From: a bacterium
GTDB lineage: Bacteria; UBP15; UBA6099; JAJRTR01
Length of the DNA: 12,916 nucleotides
Direction: 5' to 3'
NCBI GenBank assembly: GCA_024278215.1
Contig: JAJRTR010000075.1
Coordinates: forward strand, 1 to 12,916
In this document: positions 1 through 4,629 of the stretch, piece after piece
Position numbering within the stretch: position 1 is the stretch's first letter
Layout of the letters: the number at the start of each line of letters is the position of its first letter
Notes under the pieces: model-generated
What the model saw: the letters and a program-made list of their open reading frames with translations, nothing else
Told to the model about the DNA's origin: nothing
Database searches by the model: none
Translations under genes and position numbers: made by a program

Positions 1-132
1 AAAACAAATAGCAAATTATAAGCAATTCAAAAAACTTACCGGCGAATGGATCGACCTATCCGTCGAACTCGCCAAGCTTCGCAAATCAGTAAAAAAGGGG
101 TAAAGTATTATCCAGAACTTGGTACTGTCCAG
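1..132 (+). mobile_element. 3' end of an insertion sequence, left copy (partial)
   Basis: Bases 14-132 are the exact reverse complement of 12798-12916, so the same element is present at both window ends in opposite orientation. The copy holds the 3' end of a reading frame (stop at 101-103) followed by a 29-bp noncoding end that finishes at about 131-132 with ACTGTCCA(G). Read inward on the other strand, the end begins TGGACAGTACC. TG...CA tips of this kind are known from IS3- and IS481-type elements, but the family is not fixed here. The element continues outside the window. No target duplication can be judged, because only the inner flank is visible. Confidence 0.8.
2..103 (+). CDS. Transposase, C-terminal fragment (5' partial)
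   Basis: An open frame enters from the window edge and ends at TAA 101-103, giving 33 residues. They include EWIDLSVELAKLRKSVKKG, a basic amphipathic helix-like tail. An identical tail is encoded on the opposite strand at 12827-12916. The position, with the stop 29 bp before the end of a duplicated element, is what makes this a transposase; the catalytic domain lies outside the window. A DDE enzyme of the IS3/IS481 type would fit the element tips, but the fragment is too short to assign a family. It points into the phage-like region. Confidence 0.6.
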   Translation, partial: KQIANYKQFKKLTGEWIDLSVELAKLRKSVKKG

Positions 133-490
133 TTATGAAGATAAAGCGTATGAGACAGGTGTCAAAGTGCAAGTAGATTATTTTAGAATGAAGTATTGAT
201 GTACAGGTATCGGCGATGACAAAATATTTAAGAATAATATGGTCATTGTTTACATCATTTTTCTATGTATGCGCAATGATGATAATAATTGATATGCTGT
301 TTTATCATGTGCCAACTTATGTATATGTATTTCACTGGTCACATGTATTGGTGGGTATATGTACTGTCAGCATGTTTGTATATTTCATGCAAAGAATAAA
401 AAAGGATAGGAATCTGCCCGCATTTATCCTGTTGATATATATTGTTTTTATTTACACTTTTGCAATGTATTCTTTTTTCTATAGGTTCCC
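133..490. other. AT-rich island between the IS end and GC-rich phage DNA
   Basis: Base composition changes abruptly at both borders. From the IS end to about 490 the sequence is strongly AT-rich with runs such as tatatattgttttta; from about 500 it becomes GC-rich (ctccgcgcgcgcgacatcc). The island holds one plausible gene at 216-494. The 83 bases before it contain only very short frames, for example an ATG at 135 that stops after 13 codons. The island looks like a separate acquisition or a join rather than part of the tail operon. Confidence 0.6.
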
Positions 491-494
491 ATAG
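216..494 (+). CDS. Small hypothetical membrane protein, about three TM segments
   Basis: This 92-residue product is not one I recognise. Hydrophobic stretches at about residues 7-29, 38-58 and 68-88 would span the membrane. The loop around residues 60-66 is basic (RIKKDRN), so it probably lies in the cytoplasm. The protein is rich in Phe, Tyr, Ile and Met and uses AT-rich codons, unlike every other gene here. ATG 216 is the only usable start after the in-frame stop at 189-191; the AGG nine bases upstream is a weak ribosome site. It lies just inside the left IS and ends where composition changes. A superinfection-exclusion or lysis-accessory role is possible for a phage-borne gene of this type, but nothing in the sequence proves it. 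Confidence 0.5.
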   Translation: MTKYLRIIWSLFTSFFYVCAMMIIIDMLFYHVPTYVYVFHWSHVLVGICTVSMFVYFMQRIKKDRNLPAFILLIYIVFIYTFAMYSFFYRFP

Positions 495-559
495 GCGATT
501 CGGCAGTAGAGAAACAGCAACTCCGCGCGCGCGACATCCACACATACAGCATCCAGATC

Positions 560-868
560 ATGGCCGGCACACACAGCCTCGTCCCAGGCCGCGCATTCGA
601 GGACAGCGAACAAAGCGGAGCCAAAGGCATCGTCCAGCTCTGCGAAGACATCGTCGCTGTCGTACGCGACAACACATTCGGCGGCATCTTCTTCGCGCCG
701 CCGGCGGATATCACTTGCAAACTCTATGAAAACAAAAACTCCGGCGGTATCGCATGGAACGCCGGCGTTGGGGCTAAAAAAACACTGGCTAACCACCCTG
801 ATACTGCTGCCAATCGTGCATATTATGCAGCCTTCTACGCTGTCTCGGCCTTGTTCTCAGCGGGGTAA
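560..868 (+). CDS. Phage-like protein, apparently 5'-truncated
   Basis: The frame encodes 102 residues from ATG 560 but stays open back to 485, just after a stop at 482-484. The extra upstream residues (VEKQQLRARDIHTYSIQIMA) look like natural protein, and no ribosome site precedes ATG 560. The simplest reading is the 3' part of a longer gene whose start was lost at the AT-rich junction. The stretch GAKGIVQLCEDIVAVVRDN followed by a beta-rich tail loosely recalls tail-terminator proteins of the Mu gp37/lambda U kind, which precede tail chaperones in many phages. That is a weak likeness and not a firm call. The C-terminus is Ala/Tyr-rich and ends at TAA 866-868. Confidence 0.4.
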   Translation: MAGTHSLVPGRAFEDSEQSGAKGIVQLCEDIVAVVRDNTFGGIFFAPPADITCKLYENKNSGGIAWNAGVGAKKTLANHPDTAANRAYYAAFYAVSALFSAG

Positions 869-937
869 TAAAACTGCCGACAGGCTCCCGACGGAGATGG
901 CTTCTGCTCCTGTATTCAGGCATTCCCCCGGTTTTGG

Positions 938-960
938 CCCGCATTTGTGAAATATGCGGG
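938..960. repeat. Hairpin repeat, copy 1
   Basis: A perfect 7-bp stem, CCCGCAT (938-944) and ATGCGGG (954-960), encloses the 9-base loop TTGTGAAAT. A second copy differing by one loop base lies at 3855-3877. Both are in noncoding gaps. There is no U-run directly after the stem, so it is not a standard terminator. It may be a REP-like element or an RNA-processing site. Confidence 0.6.
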
Positions 961-1016
961 TTATGTTCATGTCCGGACCTGCCGCCGGTGGTCTACCTCG
1001 CTCTGAACATAATTTT
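961..1016. terminator. Possible terminator between convergent genes
   Basis: The 9-base arms TTATGTTCA (961-969) and TGAACATAA (1004-1012) are a perfect inverted repeat followed by TTTT. The 34-base loop contains GACC...GGTC, which could extend pairing. It sits between the gene ending at 868 and the oppositely oriented gene ending at 1045, where a shared terminator would be expected. The long loop and short T-run make this tentative. Confidence 0.35.
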
Positions 1017-1044
1017 GCAATTGGCTCTGCCGGATAGCTATTGT

Positions 1045-2331
1045 TTATGTTCGCATCCAGAGGTCGAGGAAGGGTGATTTCAGGTCGATGCGTGTGAAGC
1101 CGATGTTCTGCATTTCGAGGGTGAAGTCATCTTTGAGTTTTTCGTTTTCGGGCAGGTGCATGGGGTGCTTTTCGTCGTGTGTGAAGGAGGGCCTGGCGAG
1201 GAGCAGGCCGCCTTTGTCGAGGTGGTTGTAGAAGACTTCGCAGTAGTGTAGGGGGTTGACGAGGTGTTCGAGTACGTCGAGGGTGATGATGATGTTGTAG
1301 AGGCCGTCGAGGTGCGCGGTGTCGGGGTCGTCTGAGATTATGACGGGGATGTCGAGTCCGCGCTTTTCGAAACGCCTGCGCGCGTATTGCAGGGTTTTGC
1401 CGGGGACGTCGCAATATTCGATGTTCAGGCCCTGCTGTGCGAGCTTGATGGCGAGGTCGCCGTCGCCGCCGCCGAAGTCGAGGATGCGACCACGGAATTG
1501 ATTGCATATTTTTGTGACGATTTCTACGACGACGGGGTATGACTTGCTTGTCGCGTGATAGCCGCAGAGTCCGAATATATAGTGCTCGGTGTCGCAGTAC
1601 CATTTGTGTATTGCTTCGCTGTTTCGTGGCCGGGTTTTGTTCCAGTCGTTTGCGAGGTTCATGGTGGACCTCAATATATATTGTGTTGTTCTCCAGCGGT
1701 CGCAGTCGAGGAATTCGGCGAGTTCGCTGCACTGGTCGTAAACTTTTATGTTCTCGGGGATATAGGCGACGAGAGACTGCCTGTTTGTTTCCATTTCAGC
1801 GTGTATGCGCTGGTAATCATTTGTGATTATGTCGTCGCGGGACGTGCTGTCTACGAGATATACGGCGGAAGATGGTTCGGTTGCTGTGCGGTCTCCGAGC
1901 ACGATGTTGTCCCTGATCCAGTCTTCCTGCGCGTAGAAGAAGTCCGTCATTAAGCTGTGCAGGTTGTCTTCTCCGATGTAGAGATGAACAGATTGATTTT
2001 GCAGCAGGTCCGCGATGTCGAATCTGCACAGCGAGCGGGCGAAAGTCTCGATGCTCTGTTCGTAGATATAAATGGATTTGCCGTTAGAGGCGGCACGGGC
2101 AGCGGCATGCAGGGCTTCTCCGTCGCCGATTCCTATGAGCGCCGATAAATCATGTTGAAATGAAATGTTCTCCGCCGGCGAACTTTCGGCGTTTGCGGTG
2201 TCCCGGGCGATTTCCCCACAAATATCATGATCCGCCGATGACGCAAAGTCGACAACGGCGTTGTGCAGGGCGGGCCATTCTGCTTTCAGTGCGGACACAT
2301 TGTTTTCAAAGATGTTATTGCGCATAAGCAC
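1045..2331 (-). CDS. Two-domain protein with C-terminal class I SAM-dependent methyltransferase
   Basis: The C-terminal part carries a clear class I methyltransferase signature: motif I ILDFGGGDGDLA at about residues 281-292, an acidic strand-end residue in EYCDVPG, and a LDVLEHLVNP segment at about 351-360, as in UbiG-like and Methyltransf_23 families. These transfer a methyl group from S-adenosylmethionine. The first 270 residues are different; LIGIGDGEA and the later HLYIGED recall the N-terminal part of MAF/DUF115 glycan-linked proteins, so a sugar or surface-glycan substrate is possible but inferred. Start is GTG 2331 (428 aa) or ATG 2325 (426 aa); neither has a strong ribosome site. It is the only large gene on this strand, divergent from the tail operon, so it behaves like a separately transcribed cargo (moron) gene. 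Substrate unknown. Confidence 0.75.
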   Translation of the reverse strand: MLMRNNIFENNVSALKAEWPALHNAVVDFASSADHDICGEIARDTANAESSPAENISFQHDLSALIGIGDGEALHAAARAASNGKSIYIYEQSIETFARSLCRFDIADLLQNQSVHLYIGEDNLHSLMTDFFYAQEDWIRDNIVLGDRTATEPSSAVYLVDSTSRDDIITNDYQRIHAEMETNRQSLVAYIPENIKVYDQCSELAEFLDCDRWRTTQYILRSTMNLANDWNKTRPRNSEAIHKWYCDTEHYIFGLCGYHATSKSYPVVVEIVTKICNQFRGRILDFGGGDGDLAIKLAQQGLNIEYCDVPGKTLQYARRRFEKRGLDIPVIISDDPDTAHLDGLYNIIITLDVLEHLVNPLHYCEVFYNHLDKGGLLLARPSFTHDEKHPMHLPENEKLKDDFTLEMQNIGFTRIDLKSPFLDLWMRT

Positions 2332-2365
2332 CAGTTATCGGTGTGATTTTATGAACTGTTTTTTT

Positions 2366-2374
2366 ATTGTAGCA
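2366..2374 (-). promoter_or_regulatory. Possible extended -10 promoter for the methyltransferase gene
   Basis: On the minus strand the sequence reads TGCTACAAT, a TG-N-TACAAT extended -10 element, about 35 bases before the GTG start at 2331. No good -35 box is seen at 17 bases, which extended -10 promoters can tolerate. The surrounding 100-base divergent gap is AT-rich. Confidence 0.35.
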
Positions 2375-2414
2375 GACAGCGATTGAAAACGTAATACGGA
2401 AACAAAAAGAAAGA

Positions 2415-2420
2415 AGGAGG
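2415..2420 (+). promoter_or_regulatory. Strong ribosome binding site of the tail chaperone gene
   Basis: AGGAGG lies nine bases before ATG 2430 and fixes that start. It is the best Shine-Dalgarno match in the window, fitting a highly expressed first gene of the rightward tail operon. Confidence 0.75.
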
Positions 2421-2429
2421 TATTACAGC

Positions 2430-2954
2430 ATGGGATATACGAAAGAGGGGAAGCAGGCGGAGTTGACGATGGAGCAGGCCGCGGGCGTGGAGTTTGTCGA
2501 GGTGCCGAGCGGAAGGAAGTGGCGGTTGAAGGTGTGCACGCTTGGCGGGATGTGGAAGTTCAACGAGCGGCTGGCGGCGGCGGCAGCGAGTGGTGACGAG
2601 AGGAGCTGGGTGCGGTTTATGCAGAGTTCGCTGATGTGCGCGTCGCCCGAGCCGGGGCTGATGGTGAGGGTGAGGCGGGCGCTGGGGCTGGCGGATTATT
2701 CTGCGAAGGAGATCGGCGCGTCTATCCCCGCGCGTGAGCTGCCCGCGCTTCGAGACGCTGTGCTGTGTGCGAATATCGGAATAGATTACGCGGAATTCAT
2801 TGCGAGGTGCGAGGCGGCTGTAAAAAAAAAGAGTGCGTGCGGCAGTGTACGCAACCGAAGCGACAGAAACAACGAAGAGACGACAACTGGGGAGACACGC
2901 TCGGAGCGATGCTGCTGCAGTGGGGATTGCGGCCACGGGATGTCTTCGACCTGA
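2430..2954 (+). CDS. Tail assembly chaperone, G-like short product
   Basis: The 174-residue zero-frame product has a soluble mixed alpha/beta N-terminal region (EFVEVPSGRKWRLKVCTLGG at about 24-43), then helices to about residue 133. The arrangement of this frame with the one starting inside it matches phage tail chaperones (lambda G/GT; gp14/gp15 in other siphophages), where a short protein and a frameshifted longer form bind tape-measure and tail-tube proteins during assembly. The slippery run lies at codons 132-134. The 40 residues after it (including a CCCSGDC cluster) are probably only the out-of-frame reading of the T region. ATG 2430 is preceded by AGGAGG. The assignment rests on gene architecture rather than on sequence identity. 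Confidence 0.7.
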   Translation: MGYTKEGKQAELTMEQAAGVEFVEVPSGRKWRLKVCTLGGMWKFNERLAAAAASGDERSWVRFMQSSLMCASPEPGLMVRVRRALGLADYSAKEIGASIPARELPALRDAVLCANIGIDYAEFIARCEAAVKKKSACGSVRNRSDRNNEETTTGETRSERCCCSGDCGHGMSST

Positions 2955-3076
2955 CGCTGCGGCAGCTTGAAGCGATTTGTAATTATCCGGGCAAAGATGA
3001 CGAAGCGCAAAAGGCCGAAGGCATGAGAGAGTTGCTGAAAAGAGAAGCAGAGGGGGATATCCGGAAAAGATGGTGA
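2430..3076 (+). CDS. Tail assembly chaperone, GT-like fusion made by -1 frameshift
   Basis: Reading 2430-2831 and then slipping back one base continues in the overlapping frame to TGA 3074-3076, giving about 215 residues. The added 81-residue T part is basic at first (QPKRQKQRRDD), then has WGDTLGAMLLQWGLRPRDVF and LTLRQLEAICNYPG, a W-G-P-x-D-V-[FM]-x-[LM]-T pattern usual in phage T domains. T frame has no good start of its own: its first ATG (2765) lies deep within G and has no ribosome site. In known phages the fusion is the minor product and recruits the tape-measure protein. Frameshifting is inferred from the slippery site and frames; it has not been shown experimentally here. Confidence 0.7.
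2811..2853 (+). promoter_or_regulatory. Programmed -1 ribosomal frameshift signal
   Basis: The run of nine A (2822-2830) followed by G gives the heptamer A AAA AAG at 2825-2831 in the correct zero-frame register, the same heptamer as in E. coli dnaX. A GAGG at 2811-2814 lies ten bases upstream, at a distance where an internal Shine-Dalgarno can stimulate slippage. TGCGTGC (2834-2840) can pair with GTACGCA (2847-2853) around a 6-base loop, with one G-U pair. The hairpin starts only two bases after the heptamer, closer than usual, so its role is less certain than that of the slippery run. Confidence 0.7.
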
Positions 3077-3240
3077 ATGGAGATATTGATAACGCGGAAG
3101 CGTTCAAACTGAAAGATGTTGTTTTCTTGTTTATATGCAACGAGACAGTCGTTGCATTCCAGAAATTTCAGATGTACCGTTGCGAACAGCTACCTGTGAA
3201 CGGATACGAACAAAATATCGAGGAGGAACAGATATGTTAA
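3070..3240 (+). CDS. 56-residue hypothetical protein, overlapping both neighbours
   Basis: ATG 3070 opens a 56-codon frame ending at TAA 3238-3240. It overlaps the last seven bases of the T frame and the first seven bases of the next gene (ATG 3234), a tight layout typical of translationally coupled phage genes. The product is not recognised; it has a hydrophobic centre (DVVFLFICNETVVAFQKF) and an acidic C-terminus (EQNIEEEQIC). The codons for the three Glu residues also form the ribosome binding site of the following gene. AGGGGGA at 3051-3057 is twelve bases upstream, rather far. In many siphophages a small gene sits between the chaperones and the tape measure. It could also be a chance frame, since no homologue was checked. 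Confidence 0.5.
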   Translation: MVNGDIDNAEAFKLKDVVFLFICNETVVAFQKFQMYRCEQLPVNGYEQNIEEEQIC

Positions 3241-3836
3241 AAAGTGATGGAATGTCAAACAAGCTTGAGGACATGATACGGGAGCAGGTAAGGGAGGAAA
3301 TATATCAGGTGGCCGGAGCGGAGCTTGCAATCCTGAAAGAGGCGCTGGGCGGGTCGCCGATGAAGGCGTTCGAGATGGGACTTGCGCATTACACTGCCGG
3401 ACAGACGATACAGGGAAGCAACCTGACGGCGACGGAGGCCTACGAGGGAGCAAAGAGTGTGGCTGCCAATATCGCATCGGAAAACTATATCGGCGCGGCG
3501 ATGGACCTGTACTCGATGTATACGCAGTATAAGGACGGAGTGAAGGCGCCGCTGTCGGGTGTCGACGCGATATTCGGAGAGGGGATCGATGTGAGGCAGT
3601 TGGATATTTCCACGCTTTCGCTGGGAGATATATTGAGGCGGGCGACGTTTTCGTCGCGAAACGCGGGTCACGGGCTTTACAACATGTACGAGAGGTCGCG
3701 CACAGGGGTTGACAATATGCTTGGAGGCGGCTCGGTGCGGGATTATGAGGACGCGAGCGAGGATGTCTGGGTGAAGACATCGAAGCTCAACGAGATGGCG
3801 GGCATACCGCGCCGGACGAATTTCAATCACGGGTGA
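3234..3836 (+). CDS. 200-residue helical protein in the tape-measure slot
   Basis: ATG 3234 is chosen over the ATG at 3135 because AGGAGG (3221-3226) sits seven bases before it. The first 45 residues are a charged amphipathic helix (KLEDMIREQVREEIYQVAGA); the middle is Ala/Gly/Ser-rich and helical, and the end is more polar (RRTNFNHG terminus). No TM segment or enzyme motif is seen. Its position directly after the chaperones is where siphophages keep the tape-measure gene, yet 200 residues is very short: known tape measures usually run to many hundreds of residues. It may be a minimal tape measure, an internal virion protein, or a tail completion factor. Function is unknown. Confidence 0.6.
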   Translation: MLKSDGMSNKLEDMIREQVREEIYQVAGAELAILKEALGGSPMKAFEMGLAHYTAGQTIQGSNLTATEAYEGAKSVAANIASENYIGAAMDLYSMYTQYKDGVKAPLSGVDAIFGEGIDVRQLDISTLSLGDILRRATFSSRNAGHGLYNMYERSRTGVDNMLGGGSVRDYEDASEDVWVKTSKLNEMAGIPRRTNFNHG

Positions 3837-3854
3837 ACGAAACGCAGGTAGTAA

Positions 3855-3877
3855 CCCGCATTGGTGAAATATGCGGG
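3855..3877. repeat. Hairpin repeat, copy 2
   Basis: This copy repeats the 7-bp stem CCCGCAT/ATGCGGG with loop TGGTGAAAT; it differs from copy 1 (938-960) at one loop base. It lies 18 bases after the stop of the preceding gene and 50 bases before the next start, within the operon. The conserved loop suggests selection for the RNA or DNA hairpin and not just for a stable stem. Confidence 0.6.
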
Positions 3878-3914
3878 GTAAGGTGGCATACGTGTCGTTA
3901 CAAACAACGATATC

Positions 3915-3921
3915 AAAGGAG
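3915..3921 (+). promoter_or_regulatory. Ribosome binding site fixing ATG 3928
   Basis: AAAGGAG ends six bases before ATG 3928. It rules out the earlier in-frame ATG at 3871, which lies in the second arm of the hairpin repeat and has no ribosome site. Confidence 0.75.
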
Positions 3922-3927
3922 CATGTT

Positions 3928-4530
3928 ATGAGTTATGAAACAGCAATTTATTTCAGGGTGAAAAATGAGGAGGCGACAGACGGCGGTGACGGACTGACGT
4001 TTGCGCTGCATGGTGTGAACGCGCAGGCGACGCCCGCGCCGGTTGTGTATGTGGACGGCGCGGAGGCCGACCCGGCGAGCTACACTTTCGACTACGGCGA
4101 CAGCGAAACGGCGGCTTCGATCACTTTCGAGGATTCGCGATCCGGTAGTACGGTGACCTGCGACTACAGGTGGAAGTATGAGCTGGGGCCGGAGGAGGAG
4201 CTTGCGGTCTACGAGTTCGACAGGACGATGAATGTGAAGACGCTGACGGATGTGAACGGGCGGCGGATGGTGGTCGAGAACTGCGCGAAGGTGTCGGGCT
4301 GGCAGGGCGCGCTGGCGTGGAAGTATGTGGGACAGTCGTTCTGGGAGGAATTGCGGCGGCTGGCGGAATCGGCGGACGGCTGGACGATAGATGTGGAGCG
4401 TTCGTCGCTGGGCGCGCCGCTAGACATGATAGAAAATCTTTATCCGATTTCGTATCCGAAGTTTGCCGAGAAGCCCGGTGTACCGGGCCTGACTGGTGTG
4501 ACGATGAATGTTGTGCAGATATCGTTGTGA
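3928..4530 (+). CDS. Beta-rich phage tail structural protein, 200 aa
   Basis: The protein starts MSYETAIYFRVKNEE and has a module at about residues 37-86 with VVYVDGAEADPASYTFDYG, then SITFEDSRSGSTVTCDYRW. This V-x-V-x-G ... Y-T-x-D ... G-x-I-x-F ... T-V-x-x-D-Y pattern is a small beta sandwich often seen in minor tail proteins (for example at the end of DUF2460 proteins). It recurs twice in the next gene. The C-terminal half has an aromatic helix (SFWEELRRLAESADGW) and ends in LTGVTMNVVQISL. A distal-tail or tail-tip role fits its place between the chaperone region and the giant tail protein, but is inferred from order. No signal peptide or TM segment. Confidence 0.65.
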   Translation: MSYETAIYFRVKNEEATDGGDGLTFALHGVNAQATPAPVVYVDGAEADPASYTFDYGDSETAASITFEDSRSGSTVTCDYRWKYELGPEEELAVYEFDRTMNVKTLTDVNGRRMVVENCAKVSGWQGALAWKYVGQSFWEELRRLAESADGWTIDVERSSLGAPLDMIENLYPISYPKFAEKPGVPGLTGVTMNVVQISL

Positions 4531-4629
4531 CGATATTCCGGATCGTTCGTGCCCGGATAAAAGCGGTTCGCGCACGGTGCGCGGAGGTGGATAACCGGCG
4601 TGTTAAAGTTGGCGAAAGGAGACGGAAAG
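4531..4629 (+). other. Intergenic spacer with GC-rich palindrome
   Basis: This 99-base gap contains the palindrome CGCGCAC-G-GTGCGCG at 4569-4583, which could fold with a 5-bp stem and 5-base loop. No T-run follows, so it is not a terminator. An AAAGGAG at 4615-4621, eight bases before ATG 4630, selects that start over GTG 4600. I see no gene or promoter here. Confidence 0.4.

Noticed and set aside
2383-2397. A rightward sigma-70 promoter before the chaperone gene (TTGAAA, TAATAC)
   Set aside because: The boxes have no acceptable spacing to each other, and no matching -10 lies 16-18 bases after TTGAAA.
2898-2954. Cys-rich tail (CCCSGDC) of the short chaperone as a metal-binding motif
   Set aside because: It is read out of frame over the T domain (GAMLLQWGLRPRDV in the fusion frame), so it is more likely a by-product of the overlap.
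3871-3927. ATG 3871 as start of the 200-aa beta-rich protein
   Set aside because: It lies in the arm of a hairpin repeat, has no ribosome site, and adds 19 residues unlike the domain; ATG 3928 has AAAGGAG at the right distance.
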